A stretch of DNA of 39,948 bases from HGM11788 sp964654945. GTDB lineage: Bacteria > Bacillota > Clostridia > Lachnospirales > CAG-274. Under the pieces are notes generated by a model, which saw only the letters and a program-made list of their open reading frames with translations, did no database searches and was not told the origin of the DNA. Below, piece by piece: positions 22,961 to 31,263 of this stretch (its first letter is position 1; the number at the start of each line of letters is the position of its first letter). The position numbers and the translations under genes were made by a program. The stretch spans positions 1-39,948 of the forward strand of contig CAZZLN010000010.1 in NCBI GenBank assembly GCA_964654945.1, in the 5' to 3' direction.

Positions 22961-24868
22961 TTAAATATCAAGTGTTGCATATTTTGCTTCCTGCTGAATA
23001 AACTCACGTCTTGGTTCAACATTATCACCCATAAGCTTATCAAAAATTTCATCAGCAATTCTGGCATCATCAATAGTAACCTTAATAAGAATTCTTTTTT
23101 CAGGGTCCATAGTAGTTTCCCAAAGCTGAGATGCGTCCATTTCGCCAAGACCCTTATATCTCTGAATAGGCTTCATACCCTCAGAACCCATTTCTTTAAT
23201 AGCATTATCTCTTTCTTCATCAGAATAGGCATATATAATTTTTTTGCCTTTTTCAAGCTTATAAAGAGGAGGCTGTGCAAGATAAACATAACCCTGCTCT
23301 ATAAGCTGAGGCATAAATCTGAAAATAAAAGTTAAAAGCAATGTTGTAATATGAGCACCGTCAACATCGGCATCTGTCATAAGCACAATTTTATGGTATC
23401 TTAATTTATTAATATCAAAATCTTCATGAATACCTGTGCCAAAGGCAGTAATCATAGACTTTATTTCTTCATTTCCCAAAATTCTGTCAAGTCTTGCTTT
23501 TTCAACATTTAATATTTTACCTCTAAGGGGGAGTATAGCCTGTGTTTTAGCATCTCTTGCTTTAACGGCAGAGCCCCCTGCGGAATTACCCTCTACTATA
23601 TAAATTTCACAATTTGTAGGGTCTTTTTCTGAACAGTCAGTTAGCTTGCCCGGAAGCTTGCTGCTTTCAAGGGCATCTTTTCTTCTTACAAGCTCTCTTG
23701 CCTTTCTTGCAGCATCCCTTGCTCTTGCAGCAAGAATTGATTTTTCAAATATAACCTTTGCAACATTGGGATTTTCTTCTAAAAAATAAGTAAGCTTTTC
23801 TGAAAATATTGCAGAAACAGCACCTGTTGCCTCACTGTTTCCAAGCTTTCCCTTTGTCTGACCCTCAAACTGAGGTTCAGCTATTTTTATACTGACAATA
23901 GATGTTAATCCTTCTCTAATATCTTCACCGGTTAAATTTTTATCACTGTCCTTTATAAGACCAAAACGTCTGCCATAGTCATTAATAGTCTTTGTAAGAG
24001 CAGTTCTGAAGCCTGCCACATGAGTACCGCCGTCAATAGTATTAATATTGTTTACATAAGAGCAGTTAAGCTCATTAAATCCGTCATTATGCTGAAATGC
24101 AACTTCAACAAAAATATCATCTTTAACACCTTCACAATAGAAAATTTCATTATACATAGGTGTTTTATTATGATTAATATATTCAACAAATTCCTTTATA
24201 CCGCCGGTATAGTGATATACAAAGGTTGGTTTTTCTTCATCTCTTAAATCGGTAAGAGTAATTTTAATACCCTTAGTAAGAAAAGCAGTTTCCTGAAGAT
24301 GCTGCTTTAAAATTTCAATATCAAAAACCACTTCATCAAATATTTCAGCATCAGGCTTAAAACGAACATAAGTGCCTGTTTCACCTTGAGCACAATCACC
24401 TATAACCTTAAGAGGATATTTTGCTTTTCCTCTTTCATATCTCTGCTCATAAACCTTGCCTTCATTATAAATTTTTACAACAAGCCATTCACTAAGTGCA
24501 TTTACAACTGATGCACCAACACCATGAAGACCTCCTGAAACCTTATATCCTCCACCGCCGAATTTACCCCCTGCATGAAGAATTGTAAATACAACTTCAA
24601 CAGCAGGAATACCCTTTTGAGGGTGAATACCTATAGGAATACCACGTCCGTTATCTTTTACAGAAACTGTATTGTCCTCATGAACAGTAACTTCAATGTG
24701 GGTACAATAGCCTGCTAAAGCCTCATCAACAGAATTATCTACAATTTCATATACACAATGATGCAAACCTCTTGATGAAGTTGAACCAATGTACATACCG
24801 GGACGTTTTCTTACAGCTTCAAGACCTTCCAAAATTTGAATTTGATTTTCATTATATTCCTGTGCCAT
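22961..24868 (-). CDS. gyrB: DNA gyrase subunit B
   Basis: GyrB provides the ATPase and part of the DNA-cleavage site of gyrase. The GHKL ATPase begins with LEAVRKRPGMYIG and EIVDNSVDEALAG. The TOPRIM domain has EGNSAGGSAVKARD and MTDADVDGAHI. The C-terminus has QRYKGLGEMDASQLWETTMDP, and ends PRREFIQQ. At 635 aa it is the short Gram-positive form. An AAAGGA site precedes ATG. It is preceded by a promoter at 24970-24998 and a structured leader, and followed by gyrA. Confidence 0.98.
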   Translation of the reverse strand: MAQEYNENQIQILEGLEAVRKRPGMYIGSTSSRGLHHCVYEIVDNSVDEALAGYCTHIEVTVHEDNTVSVKDNGRGIPIGIHPQKGIPAVEVVFTILHAGGKFGGGGYKVSGGLHGVGASVVNALSEWLVVKIYNEGKVYEQRYERGKAKYPLKVIGDCAQGETGTYVRFKPDAEIFDEVVFDIEILKQHLQETAFLTKGIKITLTDLRDEEKPTFVYHYTGGIKEFVEYINHNKTPMYNEIFYCEGVKDDIFVEVAFQHNDGFNELNCSYVNNINTIDGGTHVAGFRTALTKTINDYGRRFGLIKDSDKNLTGEDIREGLTSIVSIKIAEPQFEGQTKGKLGNSEATGAVSAIFSEKLTYFLEENPNVAKVIFEKSILAARARDAARKARELVRRKDALESSKLPGKLTDCSEKDPTNCEIYIVEGNSAGGSAVKARDAKTQAILPLRGKILNVEKARLDRILGNEEIKSMITAFGTGIHEDFDINKLRYHKIVLMTDADVDGAHITTLLLTFIFRFMPQLIEQGYVYLAQPPLYKLEKGKKIIYAYSDEERDNAIKEMGSEGMKPIQRYKGLGEMDASQLWETTMDPEKRILIKVTIDDARIADEIFDKLMGDNVEPRREFIQQEAKYATLDI

Positions 24869-24899
24869 TTTATTTCCAGTCCTTTCAAAATACCTATTT

Positions 24900-24942
24900 T
24901 ACCTAAAATTTTGCCTATTTTTGATTTTAAGGCTTTTAGGTA
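24900..24942 (-). promoter_or_regulatory. Hairpin in the gyrB leader
   Basis: On the - strand TACCTAAAA-GCC pairs with GGC-(AAAA)-TTTTAGGTA, and flanking ACCTA/TAGGT segments could extend the stem. It sits in the roughly 95-nt leader between the promoter and gyrB and could affect elongation or translation. No known riboswitch class is recognised. Confidence 0.45.
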
Positions 24943-24969
24943 TAGGTGTACTGCTAAAAACCTAAATCT

Positions 24970-24998
24970 ATTATAGCACATTTTAAGAGGTTTTTAAA
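24970..24998 (-). promoter_or_regulatory. Promoter of gyrBA
   Basis: TTTAAA (24993-24998), 17-nt spacer and extended -10 TGC-TATAAT (24970-24975) on the - strand. It gives gyrBA its own promoter separate from dnaN-recF. Confidence 0.75.
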
Positions 24999-25037
24999 GA
25001 CTTTTTTATTATTTTTGGTAATTTTTTTTAAGTTTAT

Positions 25038-26114
25038 TTAATTTAATATAACCTGTCCCTTTTTAATTCTGAAAATTTTAGATTTTTTATTAACAGCATC
25101 AAGTATTTCTTCATTACCTGTTGAAGTAATAACAGTCTGAATATTATTAATATTATTTATAATATAATTTTGTCTGTTTTTATCAAGCTCGGATAATACA
25201 TCATCAAGAAGTAAAACAGGCTTTTCACCAATTTTATTTTTTATAAGCTCAATTTCAGATAATTTAAGAGTAAGACAAACAGTTCTCTGTTGTCCCTGTG
25301 AACCATAATCTCTTGCATTTACATCATTTATATAAAAATACATATCATCTTTATGAATACCATAATTTGTAGTACCATAATAAATATCTTTTTCTCTTGA
25401 AAAAATAAGCTTATTTTCATATTCCTCCGGTGTAACCGAAGGCTTGTATTCAATTTTTAAATTTTCGGCATTATCAGTTATATTTTTGTGAATTATATTT
25501 CCTGTTATATTTAATTCATTTATAAAATTTTGTCTTGAATTTATAATTTTTCTGCCATATAAAACAAGCTGAGAATCCCATATATCAAGAGTATCCATTA
25601 AAGATTTTTTGTCGCTTTTAAGAAGGTTATTTCTTTCTTTCAGCACTTTATAATATTTTTGAAGATTGAAATAATAAATTCTGCTCATTTGACAAAGCTC
25701 CATATCCAAATATCTTCTTCTGTAAGAAGGACCTTCTTTAACAAGCATTAAATCTTCAGGAGAAAAAAGCACAATATTAACGGTTCCAAAAAGCTCTCCA
25801 AGCTTTTTTACAACAATATTGTTTACAGCTATGCCTTTTTTTTCTTTTTGTTTAATATGAATATCTATTCTGTCACTGTAATCGGATTTATTTACAAGCA
25901 TCTGAATATGTGCTGAATTTTTTCCAAATTGTATAAGCTCTTTGTCAATATGAGTTCTCTGACTTCTGCCTGTTGCACACATAAACATTGACTCTAAAAT
26001 GTTGGTTTTGCCCTGAGCATTATCACCATAAAAAATATTGACATTTTCAGAAAGCTCTATATTTAATTGTTCAATATTTCTGTAGTTTTTTAAAGACAAT
26101 TTTTCAATGTACAT
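25038..26114 (-). CDS. recF: DNA replication and repair protein RecF
   Basis: RecF is an SMC-like ATPase that helps load RecA at single-strand gaps. Walker A is GDNAQGKTN (about residues 30-38). The late signature/Walker B region reads YGSQGQQRTVCLTLKLSE and KPVLLLDDVLSELD. The middle SYRRRYLDMELCQM segment is typical. The length of 358 aa is normal. It starts 11 nt after the S4-domain gene in the conserved dnaA-dnaN-S4-recF order. Confidence 0.96.
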   Translation of the reverse strand: MYIEKLSLKNYRNIEQLNIELSENVNIFYGDNAQGKTNILESMFMCATGRSQRTHIDKELIQFGKNSAHIQMLVNKSDYSDRIDIHIKQKEKKGIAVNNIVVKKLGELFGTVNIVLFSPEDLMLVKEGPSYRRRYLDMELCQMSRIYYFNLQKYYKVLKERNNLLKSDKKSLMDTLDIWDSQLVLYGRKIINSRQNFINELNITGNIIHKNITDNAENLKIEYKPSVTPEEYENKLIFSREKDIYYGTTNYGIHKDDMYFYINDVNARDYGSQGQQRTVCLTLKLSEIELIKNKIGEKPVLLLDDVLSELDKNRQNYIINNINNIQTVITSTGNEEILDAVNKKSKIFRIKKGQVILN

Positions 26115-26125
26115 ATTTTACCTTT

Positions 26126-26341
26126 TTATTTTCTCACAACTTCAAATTCAATTTTATTATCAAAATTTACAACTTCTCCGCCTTTAAGCTTTTTTCCTCT
26201 CATTGTGCAGACTTCACCATTTACCTTAACATAACCCTTTTGAATAAATAATTTTGCATCAGAGCCCTGCCCTACTGCCTTTGCAAGCTTTAATGCCTGC
26301 TGAAGCTTAATAAATTCCGTATTTATATAAATTTTTTCCAT
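26126..26341 (-). CDS. S4 domain RNA-binding protein (YaaA/RlbA type)
   Basis: This small S4-domain protein of 71 aa always lies between dnaN and recF in many Firmicutes. The S4 core is IKLQQALKLAKAVGQGSDAK, then FIQKGYVKVNGEVCTMRGKKL. The start at 26341 is supported by AAGGAG just upstream. A longer in-frame start at 26404 would run far into the dnaN 3' end and adds no conserved sequence. The role is probably ribosome-related RNA binding; it is poorly characterised. Confidence 0.92.
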   Translation of the reverse strand: MEKIYINTEFIKLQQALKLAKAVGQGSDAKLFIQKGYVKVNGEVCTMRGKKLKGGEVVNFDNKIEFEVVRK

Positions 26342-26351
26342 AATTACTCCT

Positions 26352-27461
26352 TTATAATCTTGGGTCAATAGGAAGCACAAGATATTTATAATCTTTATTT
26401 GCAATACCTGTTACAATACAAGGACTTTTATTAGTATAAAAATACATATTTACATATTCTTCATCACAATTTCTCATAATATCAATAAGATATTTTGCAT
26501 TAAATACAATAAAAAGCTCATTTCCTTCAATCTTAACTTCAATATCATCATTGGAAGTACCAAGCTCAGTTTTAGAATATACATTTAAAATATTATCCTT
26601 AATTGTAATATTAACACTTGTTTTTCTGTTAGGAGGAGTTAATATTGTGGCTCTTTCAAGGGATTTTAATAAATCATCGGTATTTACTGTTACAGTAGTT
26701 GTCATTTCACTGTTAAAAAGACTTTCATAATTAAGAAAATCACCGTAAAGAAGTCTTGAAATAATAATACATCCGTTTATTTCAAACATAATATGCCTTG
26801 AAGTAAAATGAATATAAACAATAGTATCACTGTCATCAGGAAGCAGTCTTATAATTTCATTCAGAGTTTTTGCAGGCACAACCATTTCAGTATATACATT
26901 GTAATCAACCTTAATTTTTCTCCAGCTGACTCTGAAACCATCAATAGCAACTATATGAAGATAACCCTCATCAAATTTAAAAAGCTCACCTGTAAGAATA
27001 GGTCTTGTTTCTTCAACAGCAACTGAAAATATAGTCTGTTTAATTGCACTTTTAAGTTCATTGGCAGCTACTTTAACAGTGCCGTTGTCCTTATTAATTT
27101 CTGATGGTCTTGGAAAATCACTTCCTTTTAAACCCATAATATTAAAAGTAGATTTTTCTGATGTAATTTTACATAAATTATTTTCATCGGATTTTATTGT
27201 TATAAAATCACCTGACATATTTCTTATAATATCAGAAAACATTTTTGCATCAAGAGCAACCTCACCCTTTTCATACATTTCAGTTTCCATATTTGCAGTT
27301 TCGATACTTAATTCAAGGTCATTTCCTATTAATCTGAATCCTGCCCTGTCAGCAATTAAAAGTATACATTTAAGTATATTCATTGTAGATTTTTGGTCAA
27401 CAGCCTTTGAAACAGTATTGACTGCATTTAAAAGCAGAGATTTTTCACAAACTATGTGCAT
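26352..27461 (-). CDS. dnaN: DNA polymerase III beta subunit (sliding clamp)
   Basis: The beta clamp encircles DNA and tethers DNA polymerase III. Three clamp domains fill 369 aa. Typical segments are NAVNTVSKAVDQKSTMNIL near the N-terminus, VAVEETRPILTGELF in the middle and the C-terminal LVLPIDPRL. CGGAGG precedes the ATG. It is separated from dnaA by 258 nt that contain origin elements, and is followed closely by the S4-domain gene and recF. Confidence 0.97.
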   Translation of the reverse strand: MHIVCEKSLLLNAVNTVSKAVDQKSTMNILKCILLIADRAGFRLIGNDLELSIETANMETEMYEKGEVALDAKMFSDIIRNMSGDFITIKSDENNLCKITSEKSTFNIMGLKGSDFPRPSEINKDNGTVKVAANELKSAIKQTIFSVAVEETRPILTGELFKFDEGYLHIVAIDGFRVSWRKIKVDYNVYTEMVVPAKTLNEIIRLLPDDSDTIVYIHFTSRHIMFEINGCIIISRLLYGDFLNYESLFNSEMTTTVTVNTDDLLKSLERATILTPPNRKTSVNITIKDNILNVYSKTELGTSNDDIEVKIEGNELFIVFNAKYLIDIMRNCDEEYVNMYFYTNKSPCIVTGIANKDYKYLVLPIDPRL

Positions 27462-27476
27462 ACGATTTCCTCCGTT

Positions 27477-27507
27477 CGTATATATATAATATATATATAA
27501 TATTAAA
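27477..27507. other. TA-rich tract, likely DNA unwinding element
   Basis: About 31 nt of nearly pure alternating T/A lie between the dnaN ribosome binding site and the triplet array. This is the expected place for initial duplex opening. Confidence 0.6.
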
Positions 27508-27538
27508 TAGTAATAATAGTAGTAGGTGCTGTGGATTT
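27508..27538. other. DnaA-trio array plus near DnaA box (origin unwinding element)
   Basis: Six in-register triplets TAG-TAA-TAA-TAG-TAG-TAG (27508-27525) are followed by GTGC and TGTGGATTT (27530-27538; 7 of 9 to the box TGTGGATAA). The order of box, GC-containing spacer, trios and AT-rich DNA towards dnaN is that of the Bacillus subtilis basal unwinding system. Confidence 0.7.
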
Positions 27539-27581
27539 GTTAAAAAGTATTAAAAAACTGCTTATTAACTTAAAAAATAAG

Positions 27582-27717
27582 TGTTGATAATATGTTAATA
27601 ACAAAGGTATAACTTATGTACTTTTCCATAAAATTCACAAGCAAAATTTTTAACATAAATTTTATTAACATATATTAACAATAACTTTTCCACTTATCAA
27701 CAAAAATCTGTTAATAA
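27582..27717. other. oriC, dnaA-dnaN DnaA-box cluster
   Basis: Box-like 9-mers occur at 27582-27590 (TGTTGATAA), 27593-27601 (TGTTAATAA), 27694-27702 (TTATCAACA) and 27709-27717 (TGTTAATAA). All are one or two bases off the consensus. With the unwinding element at 27508-27538 they form the downstream half of a bipartite origin. Confidence 0.65.
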
Positions 27718-27719
27718 TC

Positions 27720-29054
27720 CTAACCGTTAATTCTTTTTTCAATAGCAAGAACATCTACAGAATATTGATTGTCACTTTCAAGAAGTGTGCATATTTTATC
27801 ACACCCATTCATAACAGTGGAATGATCTCGTCCACCAAATTTTGCACCGATTTCTTCAAGAGAGTCATCAAGGAGTTTTCTGCAAAGATACATTGCAATA
27901 TGTCTGTAAATTGTAAGAGGCTTTGTTCTTCTCTTTGATTTAAGCTCGTCAACAGTAATTTTGTAATATGATGCAACGGTTTCCTGTATGTAGTCAATAG
28001 TTATATTAGCCTTGTTGGCTTTTATTATATCCTTTATGGCTTCTTCAGCAAGATTTAAGTCTATTACTCTGTTTGTAACCTTTGCATAGGCTATAATTCT
28101 TGTTAAAACACCCTCCATTTCTCTTATGTTTGATGTAACTGCTCCCGCAACATATTCAAGAACATCATTAGGAATAGTAAGACTCATCATTTCGGATTTT
28201 TTTTCAAGTATGGCTGTTCTTGTTTCATAATCGGGAAATACAATATCTGTAATAAGTCCTGCCTGCATTCTGGATACAAGTCTGTCTGTAAGAGTGTTTA
28301 TTTCTGACGGCTTACGGTCAGAGCATATTACAATCTGCTTTCCTGATGTTATAAGGTCGTTAAATGTATGGAAAAATTCATTCTGAGTTGATTCCTTACC
28401 TGATAAAAACTGTATATCATCAAGTAAAAGCACATCTATTTTTCTGTATTTTTCTCTAAATTCAATAGTGGTATTTTTTTTAATTGCCTCTATAAATTCA
28501 TTTGTAAATTTATCTGTTGTTACATATAATACCTTATAGTCGGGAAAAGCCTTTGAAACATAATTTCCTATAGCGTGCATAAGATGAGTTTTTCCAAGAC
28601 CTACTCCCCCGTATAAAAAAAGAGGATTGTAAATTTCTCCGGGATTATCAGCAACAGCAAGAGCAGCAGCATGAGCCATATTGTTGGAAGGACCGACTAT
28701 AAAATTATCAAATCTGTAATGTGGAATTATTCCGTTAGCATTTTTTGTTTTAGAATTTTTAGCTGTTGTTTCCTGTGGCACAGACTTTTCATAATCGTCT
28801 TCATTTGGCAATACAATATGAAAGTTCATAGGTCTGCCGTAAACCTTTGTAAGAGCATCGGTAATTTGAGTTGAGCATTTTTTCTTAACTAAATCTCTGT
28901 ATTGACCTACATCAATTTTAAGAGTAAGTATAAATACATTATCTTCACATCTTAAAGGAATAAGAGGTTTTATAAATGTATCAAATATAATAGGAGATAA
29001 ATTTTGGGTTAAAATATCCATTGTTTCACTCCAGTATTGTTGGGCTGTTTTCAT
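27720..29054 (-). CDS. dnaA: Chromosomal replication initiator DnaA
   Basis: DnaA is the AAA+ initiator that binds DnaA boxes and opens oriC. Domain I is about residues 1-85, and a short Lys/Asn/Thr-rich domain II spans about 86-112. The AAA+ domain holds Walker A GGVGLGKT (149-156) and Walker B VLLLDDIQFL. Domain IV ends with the DNA-binding signature GGRDHSTVMNGCDKI. The length of 444 aa is normal. It is transcribed leftwards into dnaN and is divergent from argS. DnaA boxes in its leader suggest autoregulation. Confidence 0.98.
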   Translation of the reverse strand: MKTAQQYWSETMDILTQNLSPIIFDTFIKPLIPLRCEDNVFILTLKIDVGQYRDLVKKKCSTQITDALTKVYGRPMNFHIVLPNEDDYEKSVPQETTAKNSKTKNANGIIPHYRFDNFIVGPSNNMAHAAALAVADNPGEIYNPLFLYGGVGLGKTHLMHAIGNYVSKAFPDYKVLYVTTDKFTNEFIEAIKKNTTIEFREKYRKIDVLLLDDIQFLSGKESTQNEFFHTFNDLITSGKQIVICSDRKPSEINTLTDRLVSRMQAGLITDIVFPDYETRTAILEKKSEMMSLTIPNDVLEYVAGAVTSNIREMEGVLTRIIAYAKVTNRVIDLNLAEEAIKDIIKANKANITIDYIQETVASYYKITVDELKSKRRTKPLTIYRHIAMYLCRKLLDDSLEEIGAKFGGRDHSTVMNGCDKICTLLESDNQYSVDVLAIEKRING

Positions 29055-29120
29055 AAATTTAATACTTTCCTTTCACAAATTTTAAATATATATTAGTATT
29101 GTTTTTGTTTTGCTAACAAT

Positions 29121-29210
29121 TGTGGATAACTATGTTAAACATTGAAAAATGCAGTATTTTTTGTTGATAAATTACACTTATCCACATATTTATCCACAAA
29201 AAGTTGATAA
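29121..29210. other. oriC, upstream DnaA-box cluster in the dnaA leader
   Basis: Three perfect boxes lie at 29121-29129 (TGTGGATAA), 29178-29186 and 29190-29198 (TTATCCACA). Two near boxes lie at 29162-29170 (TGTTGATAA) and 29202-29210 (AGTTGATAA). Five boxes in 90 nt, in both orientations, make this the upstream half of a bipartite origin. Confidence 0.85.
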
Positions 29211-29244
29211 AATTAAGCATTTTTCATATAGTCAAACTATTTTT

Positions 29245-29273
29245 ATTATACCATAAATTAGTGTAAAAATAAA
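29245..29273 (-). promoter_or_regulatory. Probable dnaA promoter
   Basis: TATAAT (29245-29250) on the - strand has a weak TTTATT at 17 nt. Transcripts would start about 180 nt before dnaA and pass through the DnaA boxes, allowing DnaA to repress its own gene. Confidence 0.5.
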
Positions 29274-29354
29274 GTATTTTTATAAAAATTATAGGCAGAA
29301 TTAGTTTATAAATAATTATATATTGAACGGACAATATATTTATTGCTTAAATAC

Positions 29355-29383
29355 TTGAAAAAACATAGGTTATGTGATATAAT
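29355..29383 (+). promoter_or_regulatory. Promoter of argS
   Basis: TTGAAA (29355-29360), 17-nt spacer, consensus TATAAT (29378-29383) on the + strand. The short leader (about 34 nt) leaves no room for a T-box. Confidence 0.9.
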
Positions 29384-29423
29384 TATAATGTAAAAATATG
29401 TATATAAAAAGGAGAAATTTACA

Positions 29424-31118
29424 ATGTTTGTAAAAGGTATTGCTGATGCAATTTCAAAAGCAACAGCTATTGATATAAATGAAATTGAACCTAATATTGA
29501 AGTTCCGGCAAAATCTGAAATGGGTGATTATGCTTTTCCTTGTTTTAAGCTTGCTAAATTATTGAAAAAAGCACCTCAAATTATTGCATCAGAGCTTTTA
29601 GAAAAAATTGAAAAGCCTTATTTTATCAGTGAAATAAAGGTTGTCGGCGGTTATATTAATTTTTTTGCAGACAAAACAGTTTTTATATCAAATGTAATTA
29701 ATAATATAATTAAAAATGGCAGTGATTTTATTAAAAGTGATTTAGGTAAAAACAAAACTATTGTTATAGATTATTCCTCACCTAATATTGCAAAGCCTTT
29801 TCATGTTGGTCATCTTCGTTCAACAGTTATTGGCAATGCTCTTTATAATATTTATTCTGCTCTTGGATATAAGGTTGTTGGTATAAATCATCTTGGTGAT
29901 TGGGGAACACAGTTTGGCAAGCTTATTGTAGCCTATAAAATGTGGGGAAATAAAGAAGAAGTTGAAAAACACGATATAAACGAGCTTTCCAGAATATATG
30001 TTAAATTTCATCAGGAAGCAGAAAAAAATCCAAAGCTTAATGACCAAGCACGAAGCTGGCTTGTTAAAATGCAGGAGGGTGATAAAGAAGCTCTTGATTT
30101 ATGGAAATGGTTCTGTAAAATAAGTATGAAAGAATTTAACAGAATTTATGACAGACTCGGAATTAAATTTGACAGTTTTACTGGTGAAAGCTTTTATAAT
30201 GATAAAATGCAGGCTGTGGTTGATGAAATTAAGAATAAAAATCTTCTTACAAAATCACAGGGTGCTATGATTGTAGACCTTGAAAAATATAATATGCCTC
30301 CTTGCCTTATATTGAGAAGTGACGGAGGTACCCTCTACCCTACTCGTGATATTTCTGCTGCAATTTACAGAAAAAATACCTATGATTTTGAAAAATGTAT
30401 TTATGTTACTGCTCTTGACCAAAATTTACATTTTGCACAATGGTTTAAGGTAATAGAATTACTGGGATATGACTGGGCAGATAAACTTGTTCACGTACCT
30501 TTTGGTCTTGTCAGTCTTGGTGACGGCAAACTTTCAACAAGAAATGGTCATGTTGTTTTAATGGAAGATATTCTTAATCAGTCTGTTGAAAAAACAAAAG
30601 CTATTATAGAAGAAAAAAATCCTGATTTACCTAATAAGGATACAGTTTCAGAAGAAGTTGGAATTGGTGCTATTATATTTGATGATTTATATAACAGCAG
30701 AATAAAAAATGTTGTATTTAATCTTGAAAGAATGCTTAATTTTGATGGTGAAACAGGTCCTTATGCACAATACACTCATGCGAGAGCTTGTTCTGTTATT
30801 AAAAAAGCAGGAATTTCTTCTATAGATAATGACATAGACTTTAGTTTGATAAGTGATAATGCAAGCTTTAATGTTGCAAAAGTATTAAATGATTTTCCGG
30901 AAAGGCTTGTTGAAGCTGCTGAAAAAAATGAACCTTATATTGTAACAAGACACATTATCGAAATATGTAAAGCATTTAATAAATTTTATAATGAAAACAA
31001 TATTATGAACAGTGAAGAAAATACTAAAAAAGCAAGACTTGCTTTAGTTATAGCTGTTAAAAACTCAATTAAAACAGGTCTTGAACTTATTGGTCTTAAA
31101 GCTCCTGAACAAATGTAA
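29424..31118 (+). CDS. argS: Arginyl-tRNA synthetase
   Basis: ArgRS, a class I synthetase, charges tRNA-Arg with arginine. The HIGH-type motif is HVGH (127-130) within SSPNIAKPFHVGHLRST. The KMSKS-like loop is KLSTRNGHV. The C-terminal DALR anticodon-binding domain starts at GETGPYAQYTHARA. At 564 aa it has normal length. AAGGAG precedes the ATG. It stands alone between a strong promoter and a strong terminator, divergent from dnaA, a place usually held by rpmH in Firmicutes. Confidence 0.97.
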   Translation: MFVKGIADAISKATAIDINEIEPNIEVPAKSEMGDYAFPCFKLAKLLKKAPQIIASELLEKIEKPYFISEIKVVGGYINFFADKTVFISNVINNIIKNGSDFIKSDLGKNKTIVIDYSSPNIAKPFHVGHLRSTVIGNALYNIYSALGYKVVGINHLGDWGTQFGKLIVAYKMWGNKEEVEKHDINELSRIYVKFHQEAEKNPKLNDQARSWLVKMQEGDKEALDLWKWFCKISMKEFNRIYDRLGIKFDSFTGESFYNDKMQAVVDEIKNKNLLTKSQGAMIVDLEKYNMPPCLILRSDGGTLYPTRDISAAIYRKNTYDFEKCIYVTALDQNLHFAQWFKVIELLGYDWADKLVHVPFGLVSLGDGKLSTRNGHVVLMEDILNQSVEKTKAIIEEKNPDLPNKDTVSEEVGIGAIIFDDLYNSRIKNVVFNLERMLNFDGETGPYAQYTHARACSVIKKAGISSIDNDIDFSLISDNASFNVAKVLNDFPERLVEAAEKNEPYIVTRHIIEICKAFNKFYNENNIMNSEENTKKARLALVIAVKNSIKTGLELIGLKAPEQM

Positions 31119-31144
31119 TTTTTAGAAAACTTAAAATTGTTAAT

Positions 31145-31190
31145 AATACTGTACAAAAATTAATTGTATTTTTTGTACAGTATTTTTTTA
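31145..31190 (+). terminator. Intrinsic terminator after argS
   Basis: AATACTGTACAAAAA (31145-31159) pairs perfectly with TTTTTGTACAGTATT (31170-31184) and is followed by a T run. A 15-bp stem insulates parA from argS. Confidence 0.93.
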
Positions 31191-31198
31191 TATAACTA

Positions 31199-31227
31199 TT
31201 TAAAATTATAAAAAATTGTGGTATAAT
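31199..31227 (+). promoter_or_regulatory. Promoter of parAB
   Basis: TTTAAA (31199-31204), 17-nt spacer, TATAAT (31222-31227). The parS palindrome begins at the next base, so transcription should start inside parS. Confidence 0.75.
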
Positions 31228-31243
31228 TGTTTCACGTGAAACA
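31228..31243. promoter_or_regulatory. parS site 1 (upstream of parA)
   Basis: An exact 16-bp TGTTTCACGTGAAACA, the consensus ParB nucleation site. It abuts the parA -10 and lies 8 nt before the parA ribosome binding site. Confidence 0.97.
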
Positions 31244-31263
31244 ATTTATCGGAGGTGAAATAA

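Noticed and set aside
29384..29423. T-box riboswitch upstream of argS (and of serS at 33757-33800)
   Set aside because: The leaders are only about 35-45 nt, too short for a T-box, and no antiterminator hairpin or TGGN motif is seen.
29055..29423. Search for a short rpmH (L34) gene beside dnaA
   Set aside because: No Arg/Lys-rich 44-codon frame occurs on either strand; the region holds DnaA boxes and two divergent promoters.
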